A stretch of 64,000 bases of DNA from Kitasatospora sp. A2-31 (GTDB taxonomy: Bacteria > Actinomycetota > Actinomycetes > Streptomycetales > Streptomycetaceae): NCBI RefSeq assembly GCF_022288725.1, contig NZ_JAKNTA010000022.1, positions 1 through 64,000 of the forward strand, given 5' to 3'. Below the pieces are notes generated by a model. The model ran no database searches. It saw only the letters and a program-made list of their open reading frames with translations, and was not told where the DNA came from. The translations under genes were made by a program, and so were the position numbers. Below, piece after piece: positions 34,159-42,377 of this stretch. Position 1 is the first letter of the stretch; each line of letters starts with the position of its first letter.

Positions 34159-36027
34159 TCACGGCACCTTTCGCATGGTTCCGGAGGGGTTGCCGGCGGC
34201 GGGGTCGACGGAGGTGAAGCGGATCGTTCCGTCCTTCTGCAGGGTGAGCGTCTCCGAGCTGGACCCGCTGCTGCAGGCCCCGGGGAAGGAGGAGCGGACG
34301 AGCCGGGAGGTGAAGACCAGCTTGTCCGGTGACACCGAGTCGAGGCGCCAGACGCCGTCGCAGCTCACCGCGATCAGGCCGGTGAGCTCGTTCCGGCTGG
34401 TGACGGCGTCCTGCCCGATCCCGGCCGGGAGAATCGTCAGGGTGGTCGCGCCGGCGGGCAGGCCCCTGGCGGTGGTCATGTCGCCGCGCCAGGTGCCGAG
34501 GAACGCGGCCGGGACGGCACTCGGGGCGGTGGTGGCGGGCGTCGTCGCGACGCCGGTGGCGCCGGATGCGATCGGCGTCGGCGCGTCCGCGCGGGGTGAC
34601 GGCGGGGGCTCGGTGGTGCCGGCCGGGGAGGCCGACGTGGAGGCGGTCGTGACGGCATCCGTGCTCCCCGGATCTGGCTTCCCCAGCCACTGGTAGAGGC
34701 CGTAGCCCCCACCGGCGAGGAGCAGTACGGCGACCACCGCCGCGGCGACCACGGTCGCGCCCCGCCCGCCCCGCCGATCCTGTTCAGGCGTCGAGACCAT
34801 CCGGCCCTCGGTCGACCTGCCCCCGGGACCCCCGTCCCCGACCGCCGGCACGCCGTCCCCGAACGTGGGCGTCCGCACCGCCCAGCCGTCCGCCGGCCCC
34901 GACCGGAGCCCCGACCCGGGCCCCGGCGACGACGCCGGCCCTGCCCCCGGCCACGACCCCGACCCCGACCCCGGCACTGGCCATGACCCCGCCCCCGGCA
35001 CAGGTCCCGATCCCACCCCCGCGCCACCACCGACGCCACCGCCACCACCGACGCCGCCACCCCCGACGCCGCCGGCACTCCCGGCACCGCCGGCACCCGC
35101 CTCACCGGGCCCCGCGCCCTGCTCCCCCTCCAGGTCCAGCAGTTCGACGGCACTGCGCCCGACCGCCGCCGCCAGCTCGGGCGGCAGCCACCCGCCGCGC
35201 CCGAGCCGACGGGCAGCCGCGCCGTCGGCGTCCAACCGCTCCCGGAGCTGCTGCGGAGTGGGGCGGGCCGCAGGATCCTTGGCCAGGCACGCCAGGACCA
35301 CCGGGTGGAGCGGCCCGGGCAGTCCGGAGAGGTCGGGTTCCTCGTGCAGCACCCGGTAGAGCAGCACCGCGACGCTCACCCCCTCGCCGAAGGGGTGCAC
35401 CCCGGTGGCGGCGAAGGCGAGGACCGCGCCGAGCGAGAACACGTCGCTCGCCGGCCCGGCGGGCAGGCCGTTCGCCTGTTCCGGCGACATGAAGCCGGGC
35501 GAGCCGACGACGTAGCCGGACTGGGTGAGCCCGCTGGTCGCGTCGAGCGCGCGGGCGATGCCGAAGTCGATCAGACGCGGCCCGTCGAGGGTGAGCAGCA
35601 CGTTGGACGGCTTGACGTCGCGGTGCACCAGTCCCAGTCCGTGCACGTGGCCGAGCGCCTCGGCCAGGCCGACGCCGAGGGTCCGGACGGCGGGCTCGGG
35701 CAGCGGCCCGAAGTCGCGGACGGCGTTGCCCAGTGCGGGGCCGGCGACGTAGCCGGTGGCGACCCAGGGGTGCTCGCCCTCGGTGTCCGCGTCCAGCACC
35801 GGCGCGGTCCAGGTACCGCCGACCCGGCGGGCCGCCGCGACCTCCTGCCGGAACCGGGCGCGGAACTCGGCGTCCTCGGCCAGTTCGCCGCGGACCACCT
35901 TGACGGCCACCGTTCGACCGCCGGCCGTCCGGCCGAGGTAGACCCGACCCATCCCGCCGGCGCCGAGGCGCCGCAGCAACCGGTAGCCGCCCACCTGGCG
36001 CGGGTCGTCCGCCCCCAGTGCCTGCAT
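34159..36027 (-). CDS. Membrane-anchored Ser/Thr protein kinase (PknB type)
   Basis: 622 aa. Kinase domain at residues ~14-270: RLGAGGMGRVYLG (P-loop), VAVKVV (Lys), HRDVKPSNVLL (catalytic Asp), DFGIA and GSPGFMSPEQ (activation loop). A ~120-residue Gly/Pro/Ser-rich linker with many GVGGGG and GSGSWPG units follows, then one transmembrane helix (VVAAAVVAVLLLAGGGYGLY) and a ~150-residue extracytoplasmic domain starting FLGTWRGDMTTARGLPAGA, with paired Cys, instead of PASTA repeats. It may sense an external ligand. ATG 36027 has GGGGAG 9 nt upstream. Confidence 0.92.
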   Translation of the reverse strand: MQALGADDPRQVGGYRLLRRLGAGGMGRVYLGRTAGGRTVAVKVVRGELAEDAEFRARFRQEVAAARRVGGTWTAPVLDADTEGEHPWVATGYVAGPALGNAVRDFGPLPEPAVRTLGVGLAEALGHVHGLGLVHRDVKPSNVLLTLDGPRLIDFGIARALDATSGLTQSGYVVGSPGFMSPEQANGLPAGPASDVFSLGAVLAFAATGVHPFGEGVSVAVLLYRVLHEEPDLSGLPGPLHPVVLACLAKDPAARPTPQQLRERLDADGAAARRLGRGGWLPPELAAAVGRSAVELLDLEGEQGAGPGEAGAGGAGSAGGVGGGGVGGGGGVGGGAGVGSGPVPGAGSWPVPGSGSGSWPGAGPASSPGPGSGLRSGPADGWAVRTPTFGDGVPAVGDGGPGGRSTEGRMVSTPEQDRRGGRGATVVAAAVVAVLLLAGGGYGLYQWLGKPDPGSTDAVTTASTSASPAGTTEPPPSPRADAPTPIASGATGVATTPATTAPSAVPAAFLGTWRGDMTTARGLPAGATTLTILPAGIGQDAVTSRNELTGLIAVSCDGVWRLDSVSPDKLVFTSRLVRSSFPGACSSGSSSETLTLQKDGTIRFTSVDPAAGNPSGTMRKVP

Positions 36028-36320
36028 TCCCGCACGCTCCCCTCGACCCGCCGGCCCGAACGGTCCACGAGCGGACCGCGAGCAGACGCTACCGGGCGGG
36101 GAGGCGTCGGAGCGTCACAACCTGCGGCACTTCCCCGGCGGGGTCGGCCACCCGGCCCAGCCCCGGGCCGAACGGACCGGCCGGAACGGACCGGCCGGAA
36201 CGGACCGGACCGGGCAGCCCCCGGCCGGAACGGACCCGGCAGACCGGACCGGGCAGACCGGACCGGCCCGAACCGGTCCGCGCGCCGCCCGGTCCCGGCC
36301 CGAACCGGTCCGCCGCCTCA
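36028..36320. repeat. GC-rich tandem repeats (CGGAACGGACCGGC units) between kinase gene and IS
   Basis: From about 36170 to 36317 the sequence is made of imperfect 13-15 bp units such as cggaacggaccggc and gaccggaccgggcag, ending at the left edge of the insertion sequence. No coding potential. The minus-strand kinase promoter must lie in the first ~100 bp, but none is recognisable. Confidence 0.6.
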
Positions 36321-37313
36321 GAAGGTGTTGGGTAATTGATCAACTGCATGGCGTGATGCGCTGGCGGTGATCTTCGTGGGTGACGGGTCCGCGAAGATCA
36401 TCACCATGTGTGCCTGTTCCTGCAAGCCGTCCTATGACTCGTCGTTGACGGACGCTCAGTGGGCGGTGATCGAGCCGCTGCTGCCCGGGCGGGATCCGCG
36501 CCGGGGTGGCCGTCCGTTGAAGTTCCCTCGTCGACTCGTCGTGGACAGCGTCTTGTACGTGCTGGTCACGGGCTGTGCGTGGCGGCTGCTGCCCCACGAT
36601 CTCGCGCCGTGGGATGCGGCCTACCGGTGGTTCCGCGCCTGGACGGCGGACGGGACCTGGGACCGGGTCCACGATGCGCTGCGCGAGCGGCTCCGGGTGG
36701 CGGACGGCCGAGATCCGCAGCCGTCGGCGGCGGTGCTGGACTCACAGTCCGTGCGCAGTCACCAGGGCGGCGAGGCCATCGGCTACGACGCGGGCAAGCG
36801 CGTCCGGGGCCGCAAGCGGCACCTTCTGGTGGACACCTGCGGCCTCGTGCTGCGGGCGGTCGTGCACTCGGCCTCGGTGCAGGAGCGCGCCGGGGCGAAG
36901 CTGGTCCTCGCCGGTGTCCGCGATGCGTTTCCGCAGGTCGGACTGAGGTGGGTGGACGGGGGCTACGTCAACGCGATCGATGCGGGGCTCGTCGGCTGGG
37001 CGGCGGAGCGGGAGAACCTGGAGATCGTCGCGGTGCCCCGGAATGCGGATGTGAAAGGCTTCCAGGTGCTGCCCCGCAGGTGGGTGGTCGAGCGGACATT
37101 CTCCTGGCTGGGACGGTGCAGACGGTTGGCACGGGACTACGAGCGCAAGACCGCGCACGCCGAAGCGATGATCAAGGTCGCGATGATCCGCCTCATGGCC
37201 GCCCGCCTCGCCGACGAGACGATCGAACCCCACGGCCCCATCGAGATCGAAGCAGCCCGCCGCCTCGCCGACGACCTCACGAGCGAGTGATCACCCAGTT
37301 ACCCAACACTTTC
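36321..37313 (+). mobile_element. IS5-family insertion sequence, intact
   Basis: 993 bp element with terminal inverted repeats GAAGGTGTTGGGTAATTG (left) and GAAAGTGTTGGGTAACTG (right, reverse complement): 16 of 18 positions match. It is flanked by the direct repeat TCA (36318-36320 and 37314-37316); CTCAG can also be read as a 5-bp duplication because of edge ambiguity. One full transposase ORF fills it. It sits in the spacer between the kinase gene and mqnA, breaking neither. Confidence 0.88.
36406..37290 (+). CDS. IS5-family transposase
   Basis: 294 aa DDE transposase. An N-terminal DUF4096-like segment (SLTDAQWAVIEPLLPGRDPRRGGRP) precedes the catalytic domain with AAVLDSQSVRSHQ (first Asp), RWVDGGYVNA (second Asp) and RRWVVERTFSWLGRCRRL (Glu). 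No frameshift is seen, so the element could be active. ATG 36406 is used; a GTG at 36367 in frame would add 13 residues. Confidence 0.92.
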   Translation: MCACSCKPSYDSSLTDAQWAVIEPLLPGRDPRRGGRPLKFPRRLVVDSVLYVLVTGCAWRLLPHDLAPWDAAYRWFRAWTADGTWDRVHDALRERLRVADGRDPQPSAAVLDSQSVRSHQGGEAIGYDAGKRVRGRKRHLLVDTCGLVLRAVVHSASVQERAGAKLVLAGVRDAFPQVGLRWVDGGYVNAIDAGLVGWAAERENLEIVAVPRNADVKGFQVLPRRWVVERTFSWLGRCRRLARDYERKTAHAEAMIKVAMIRLMAARLADETIEPHGPIEIEAARRLADDLTSE

Positions 37314-37331
37314 TCAGGCCACTCCCCCGCC

Positions 37332-38255
37332 TCAGACCACGACGGACGCCGGCTCCAGCGCCGGTGCCACCACCGGCTCCAGCAGCCGGATCCGGACGTC
37401 CGGCGCGAAGCCGCTGTCGTGCGCGACCCGGCGGGCGAACTCGGTCATGCCCGCCAGTTGCCGCTCGCCGAGCGAGAAGTCCAGCGCCTCGCTGAAGTAC
37501 CGTTCCAGCACCCCGGCGTCGAACGCCTCCCAGCGGGCGGCCTGTGCAGCCACCTCCCGGGCCTCCACCAACGAGAGGTCACGGGACTCCAGGAAGGCCC
37601 GGTGCACCGCTGCGGTCAGGGCCGGGCGGCGCTCGGCGAAGTCGCGGCGGGCGGCCCAGACGGCGAAGACGAACGGCAGCCCGGTCCACTCCTTCCACAT
37701 CGCGCCCAGGTCGTGCACCGCGAGGCCCTGCGCGGCCGCCTGCCCGAGGTAGGCGCGCAGCGCCGGGTCGCCGATCAGCACGGCGGCGTCGGCCTCGGCG
37801 AGCATCGCGTCCAGGTCGGGCGGGCAGCTGAAGTACTCCGGTCGGACGCCCTCGCGCTCCTCCAGCAGCAGGCGCGCCAGCCGGACGGAGGTCCGGCTGG
37901 TCGAGCCGAGGGCGACCCGGCGGCCGTCCAGCTCGGACAGCGGAAGCTTGCTGACGATCACGCAGGACATCACCGGGCCGTCGCTGCCGACCGCGATGTC
38001 CGGCAGGACCAACAGTTCGTCCGCGTGCCGCAGGTACTCCACACAGGTGATCGGACCGATGTCGAGAGAACCGCCGACCAGTTGGTCACTCAGCTTCTCG
38101 GGAGTGTCCTTGGTGAGATCGAGATCGAGCAGATTGCCGGTCCTGGCCAGGCCCCAGTAGAGGGGGACGCAGTTCAGGAACTGAATATGCCCTACCCGCG
38201 GCCTGACCGGGGTGTTCCCCGCGGGCTCCTGCGTTTCCGCATCCGGTACCGACAC
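37332..38255 (-). CDS. mqnA: Chorismate dehydratase
   Basis: 307 aa, MqnA family with a periplasmic-binding-protein-like fold. It dehydrates chorismate to 3-enolpyruvylbenzoate, the first step of the futalosine menaquinone route. Typical segments are VGHIQFLNCVPLYWGL, LSDQLVGGSLDIGPITCVEYL, VALGSTSRTSVRLARLLL and WTGLPFVFAVWAAR. The GTG at 38255 has GAGGGAGC about 8 nt upstream. An IS lies only 18 bp beyond its stop codon. It diverges from the cold-shock gene. Confidence 0.94.
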   Translation of the reverse strand: MSVPDAETQEPAGNTPVRPRVGHIQFLNCVPLYWGLARTGNLLDLDLTKDTPEKLSDQLVGGSLDIGPITCVEYLRHADELLVLPDIAVGSDGPVMSCVIVSKLPLSELDGRRVALGSTSRTSVRLARLLLEEREGVRPEYFSCPPDLDAMLAEADAAVLIGDPALRAYLGQAAAQGLAVHDLGAMWKEWTGLPFVFAVWAARRDFAERRPALTAAVHRAFLESRDLSLVEAREVAAQAARWEAFDAGVLERYFSEALDFSLGERQLAGMTEFARRVAHDSGFAPDVRIRLLEPVVAPALEPASVVV

Positions 38256-38601
38256 TGCGCCGCTCCCTCGCTGTTCGTGCGCACCACCCCCGCAGCGTAT
38301 GCCCGCTGATCCGGACACCCCTCACCGGCCCGTACGACACGCCCACGGGCCATACGACACGCGCTGTCCGCCCCGCAAGTCACCCCTGGTCGTCACAGCG
38401 ACCGCATGCTAGCGTTGCCCTCAGTTGCAGTTTGATTCCCCTTGCAGTACTTGAAGCCTGCGGAGCATGTAACCGCAGGCTTTTTGTAGTTTTTCAGCAA
38501 TATCGAAAAACTCCGGACCCGTCCGGAGGCAGGGCGATCAGCGCAGCGGACCGGGCGCCACACGGTGTGGCCCCCAACACGTCCCTCGCAAGGAGAACGG
38601 C
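38256..38601. other. Divergent mqnA / cold-shock leader region
   Basis: 346 bp. The right half is the probable long leader of the cold-shock gene. It has a -10-like TAGCGT at 38410, an intrinsic terminator (38454-38490), a CTCCGGAC/GTCCGGAG hairpin (38511-38528) and a CCACACGGTGTGG inverted repeat (about 38560), then AAGGAG at the cold-shock start. The left half should carry the mqnA promoter; TACGCT on the minus strand near 38300 is the best -10 candidate, with no clear -35. Confidence 0.55.
38454..38490 (+). terminator. Intrinsic terminator/attenuator in the cold-shock gene leader
   Basis: AAGCCTGCGG (38454-38463) pairs perfectly with CCGCAGGCTT (38473-38482) around a 9-nt loop and is followed by tttgtagttttt. 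U-tracted terminators are uncommon in this genome type. It lies about 110 nt upstream of the cold-shock ATG in the same direction, so it may end a short RNA or act as a conditional attenuator. Confidence 0.75.
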
Positions 38602-38805
38602 ATGGCTCAGGGAACCGTCAAGTGGTTCAACGCTGAGAAGGGCTTCGGCTTCATCGCCCAGGAGGGCGGCGGCCCCGACGTCTTCGTCCACTACTCCGCC
38701 ATCAACGCGAACGGTTTCCGCTCGCTGGAGGAGAACCAGGCGGTCACCTTCGACGTCACCCAGGGTCCGAAGGGCCCGCAGGCGGAGAACGTCACCGCTA
38801 TCTGA
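38602..38805 (+). CDS. CspA-family cold-shock protein
   Basis: 67 aa, one cold-shock domain covering the whole protein. RNP1 is KGFGFIAQ and RNP2 is VFVHYSAI; the start MAQGTVKWFNAEKG is canonical. It binds single-stranded nucleic acid and melts RNA structure. AAGGAG lies 8 nt before the ATG. The long structured leader suggests post-transcriptional control, and a strong terminator follows. Confidence 0.96.
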   Translation: MAQGTVKWFNAEKGFGFIAQEGGGPDVFVHYSAINANGFRSLEENQAVTFDVTQGPKGPQAENVTAI

Positions 38806-38894
38806 TCATCCTCTGATGACCTGATCGCTCGGGACCCTCTCGGGTCCGCCGGCGGCCCTGCGGCCGTCACCATGAGCACAAGAGCAGTACCCAA

Positions 38895-38936
38895 GGGGGC
38901 CCGCCGTTCGGTGGGCCCCCTGCCTTTTGCTTCTGC
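38895..38936 (+). terminator. Terminator downstream of the cold-shock gene
   Basis: GGGGGCCCGCC (38895-38905) pairs with GGTGGGCCCCC (38910-38920), one G-U pair, loop GTTC, followed by a T-rich run (tgccttttgcttct). A smaller hairpin GGACCC/GGGTCC precedes it near 38835. Confidence 0.85.
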
Positions 38937-39031
38937 GCCCGGGCCGGGCCACCGGCCGGGATCAGGCCGCGTCGCGCCCGGCCCGGGCCACGGCCAGGCC
39001 GGGCCGCAGCCCGGCCCGCGCCGGAGCCGGG

Positions 39032-42025
39032 TCAGGCCGGGAGCGTCCAGCGCTGGTTCGCACCTGCGTGGCAGTCCCAGATGATCAGACGGCTGAAGTC
39101 GGCGGTACTCCCGTACTGGACGTCCAGGCAGCGGCCGGAGACCGGGTTGACCAGCGTGCCGTCCGCTCGGGGCTGCCAGCGCTGGGCGCCGGTGCCGTTG
39201 CAGGCGTAGAGCTGGACCGGGGTGCCGCCGTCCGTCCAACCGTTCGTCACGTCCAGGCACTTGCCGAAGGCCCGCAGTGTGTCGTCCTGCTGGACGGTCC
39301 AGTCCTGGGCCCCGGTGGAGTTGCAGTGGTACAGCTGGACGGCGGTGCCGTCGACCGTCGCCGCCCGGTTGACGTCCACGCACTTCCCGGCCAGTCCGGT
39401 GACCGGGCCGCTCGGCCGGGGGGTGTGCCAGCGCTGCTCGGCGGCGGAGCCGCAGTCCCGCAGGCGCAGCCGGCCGACCGACGGCTGCAGGCAGCGGCCC
39501 GAGGCCCGGTGCAGGATCGTGGTGTCCGGCCGGACCGTCCAGCCCTGGGCCGCGGCGCCGGTGCAGGGCAGCAGTCGGACGTCTGCGCCGTCGGCCGTTC
39601 CGACCGGCTGCAGGCAGCCGCCCGCCATCCCGATCGAGCCGTCCGAGCCGACCGTCGCCTCCTGGACCGCCGTGCCCTCGCAGCCGGACGTCCGCACCGC
39701 CTCGTCGGCGTTGGCCGCGGCGGCGCCGGCGTCCAGGCAGGAGCCGTCGGAACCGGTGATCCGACCCGACCAGGTGGAGACGGCGGCCGAGCCCGCCACC
39801 TCGACGGCGCCGCCGAGCCGTGGCGTCCGGGAGGACGACCCGACCGTGATGCCGTACCGCCCGCCGGGCACCTGCCAGCCGTGGACCTGCGCGTCCCAGG
39901 TGGCGAAGGAGGAGCGGTCGAGCCGCAGCGTCACGTGCTGGGAGCGGCCGGGGGCGAGGGTGAGCTTGCCGAACGCCTTGAGCTGCTGCGGGGGCTCGCC
40001 GGCCGCGGACGGGAAGCCGACGTACAGCTGGGGCACCTCGGTGCCGGTCCGACTTCCGCGGTTCGCGACGTCGAAGCCGACCTGGACCAGTCCGGCGGCG
40101 TCCGGCCCGGTCACGGTGAGCCCGCTGTAGTCGAAGGAGGTGTACGAGAGGCCGTGGCCGAAGGGGAACAGCGGCGCCACCCCGGCCCGGTCGTACCAGC
40201 GGTAGCCCACCTCCAGCCGCTCGGTGTAGTGGTAGGCGCCGTCGGTGCCGGGGTACTGGTCGGCGCCGCGGATCGGCGTCGCCGCCGCCGAGACCGGGAA
40301 GGTCACCGGGAGGCGGCCGCCGGGGTCGGCGTCACCGAACAGCACGTCGGCGAGCGCGGTGCCGCTCTGTTCGCCGGGGTACCAGGCCTCCAGCACGGCC
40401 GGGACGGAGTCCAGCCACGGCATCACCACGGGGCCGCCGGTGTCGAGCACCACGACGGTCCGCGGATTGGCCCGGGCGACGGCTCGGATCAGCGCGTCGT
40501 CGGCCGGCGCCAGGTCCAGCGACGGACGGTCCTCGCCCTCGCGCTCCTCGTCGCCGACCACGACCACCGCGACGTCCGCGGCGGCGGCCACGGCGGCGGC
40601 GGCCTCGGCGTCGGCACCGGTGTGGTGACGGACGGAGACGCCCGACCCGGCCCGCGCGGTGATCCCGCCGAGCGGCGAGACGGTGTACTCGGGGTACGGG
40701 GTGACGTGCGAGGAACCGTAGCCGCCGGTGTAGGCCCGGTCGGCCCAGGGGCCGATCACGGCGATCGACTTCAGCCGGGCGGCGTCCAGCGGCAGCGCGG
40801 CGCGCTCGTTCTTCAGCAGCACCGTGCCGGCGACGGCGGCCGCGCGGGCGGCCCGGGCGCCGGCTCCCGGGTCGGCCTCGGCCGTCCCGCCGCCGTCCAG
40901 GGCGCCGCTTCGGACCATGAGCCGCAGTACCCGGCGCACCTGGTCGTCCAGGACCGCCGGTGCGAGCCGCCCGTCGGCCACCGCACCCGCCAGCTCCGAG
41001 AAGTACGTGGAGCCGCCGAACTCCTGGTCCAGCCCGGCCGCGGCGGCGTTCACGGCGGAATGGGTCGCCGGGTAGTCGGAGCCGACCGCGCCGTCGAAGC
41101 CCCACCGGCCCTTCAGCACGTCCCGCAGCAGCGGGAAGTGCTCGCAGGCCCAGATCCCGTCGACCGGGTTGTAGCCGCACATCGCCGACCAGGCCCGGCC
41201 GTCCTGGACGGCCGCCCGGAACGCCGGCAGCTCGATCTCCTGCAGCGTCCGCTCGTCCACCTCGGAGCTGTACGACTGGCGGTTGTCCTCCTGGTTGTTC
41301 GCCGCGTAGTGCTTGACCTGCGCCGCGACGCCCTGCGCCTGGATGCCGCGCACCTCGGCGGCGGCGAGCCGCCCGGCGAGGAACGGGTCCTCGCCCAGCG
41401 TCTCGAAGTTCCGTCCGCCCTGCGGCACCCGGACGATGTTGACCATCGGCGCGTAGAGCACGTGGTAGCCGCGGGCCTTGGCCTCCCGGCCCAGCACCGA
41501 GCCGTAGCCGGTCGCGAGGTCCGGGTCGAAGGCGGCGGCCAGCGCGACCGGGGCCGGCATCGCGGTGGCCGGCTGCCCGTCCCGGACGCCAGCGGGCCCG
41601 TCTGTCAGCAGGAGGGGCGGGATGCCCAGCCGGGGCACGCCCTGGACGTAGCCGACCGAGTGCACGTCCTGCGGGGCCCAGATCCCTTGCAGCAGAGTGG
41701 CCTTCTCGTTGGTCGTCAACTGCCCCAGCAGCGAATCGACCCGCTGTTCCAGCGGCGCCGCCGATGCCGACGCAGGACCGGGCACCGCAGCGGACGACGA
41801 CGGGGCGGACGGCGACGGGGCCGCGCCGGACGGGGACGGGGACGTGATGGACGGGGACGTGATGGACGGGGATGTGGACGCGCCGGTGGAGGTCGCGGCG
41901 GGTGTCGGGGTGGCCGTGGGGGCGGAGGAGTCGGCGGACGCAGGGGCGGGTGTCGCGCAGGCGGCCAGCAGGCAGCCGCCCAGTCCGGCGACGAGGAATC
42001 GCGTACAGGAGGAGATGCGTCGCAT
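39032..42025 (-). CDS. GH3-family glycosidase lipoprotein with C-terminal ricin-type lectin repeats
   Basis: 997 aa. The signal peptide ends in a lipobox (GGCLLAAC), so the protein is probably lipid-anchored outside the cell. A Ser/Thr/Pro-rich linker follows. The GH3 N domain has LLLTDGPAGVRDG, VKHYAANNQEDNR and FDGAVGSDYPATHS (probable nucleophile Asp). A GH3 C domain and a fibronectin-III-like domain (residues ~390-720) are next. The last ~280 residues have about six QxW-type units (for example CVDVNRAATVDGTAVQLYHC and CLDVQYGSTAD), i.e. two ricin-B trefoils. It probably acts as beta-glucosidase or a related exo-glycosidase. ATG 42025 lacks a clear SD. Confidence 0.88.
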   Translation of the reverse strand: MRRISSCTRFLVAGLGGCLLAACATPAPASADSSAPTATPTPAATSTGASTSPSITSPSITSPSPSGAAPSPSAPSSSAAVPGPASASAAPLEQRVDSLLGQLTTNEKATLLQGIWAPQDVHSVGYVQGVPRLGIPPLLLTDGPAGVRDGQPATAMPAPVALAAAFDPDLATGYGSVLGREAKARGYHVLYAPMVNIVRVPQGGRNFETLGEDPFLAGRLAAAEVRGIQAQGVAAQVKHYAANNQEDNRQSYSSEVDERTLQEIELPAFRAAVQDGRAWSAMCGYNPVDGIWACEHFPLLRDVLKGRWGFDGAVGSDYPATHSAVNAAAAGLDQEFGGSTYFSELAGAVADGRLAPAVLDDQVRRVLRLMVRSGALDGGGTAEADPGAGARAARAAAVAGTVLLKNERAALPLDAARLKSIAVIGPWADRAYTGGYGSSHVTPYPEYTVSPLGGITARAGSGVSVRHHTGADAEAAAAVAAAADVAVVVVGDEEREGEDRPSLDLAPADDALIRAVARANPRTVVVLDTGGPVVMPWLDSVPAVLEAWYPGEQSGTALADVLFGDADPGGRLPVTFPVSAAATPIRGADQYPGTDGAYHYTERLEVGYRWYDRAGVAPLFPFGHGLSYTSFDYSGLTVTGPDAAGLVQVGFDVANRGSRTGTEVPQLYVGFPSAAGEPPQQLKAFGKLTLAPGRSQHVTLRLDRSSFATWDAQVHGWQVPGGRYGITVGSSSRTPRLGGAVEVAGSAAVSTWSGRITGSDGSCLDAGAAAANADEAVRTSGCEGTAVQEATVGSDGSIGMAGGCLQPVGTADGADVRLLPCTGAAAQGWTVRPDTTILHRASGRCLQPSVGRLRLRDCGSAAEQRWHTPRPSGPVTGLAGKCVDVNRAATVDGTAVQLYHCNSTGAQDWTVQQDDTLRAFGKCLDVTNGWTDGGTPVQLYACNGTGAQRWQPRADGTLVNPVSGRCLDVQYGSTADFSRLIIWDCHAGANQRWTLPA

Positions 42026-42377
42026 GGTGCACCGATCGGCGTGGGGGGCGCGTGGGGGAACGCCGAGATAGCGACCTTGCGGTCCGGCTATCTGACGGTA
42101 TGTCATATATAACCGCCCGCCACCTGCCCGAACCGTGCTCCGCCCACTTCGGCGGCGTGTCCGCGACGCGTTCCGCCCACCGGCACTGCGCATCCGAACC
42201 GCCCGCGCCACCCGTCCCCGCCCTGCACTCCCGCACCACGCACGCGGCCCTCCGCCTCCACCGGCCTCCACCGCCGCACCATGCCGCCGCACACCCCGCC
42301 GCGGGCGCGGCGGGGGGCAACGCAGAAGCCCGCCCCCGGCGCCGGTCGGGCGCGGGGGCGGGCTCCGTGAACCCGGG
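42026..42377. other. Intergenic region between the GH3 gene and the symporter
   Basis: 352 bp. The GH3 side contains an AT-rich stretch (tatgtcatatataac, 42100-42114) and a TGAC-N5-GTCA inverted repeat (42093-42105), probably its promoter region. The other end has the symporter terminator. No gene seen between. Confidence 0.5.
42327..42364 (-). terminator. Terminator hairpin downstream of the symporter gene
   Basis: AGCCCGCCCCCG (42327-42338) pairs perfectly with 42353-42364 over 12 bp with a 14-nt GC-rich loop. It begins 14 nt after the symporter stop codon. Confidence 0.8.
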
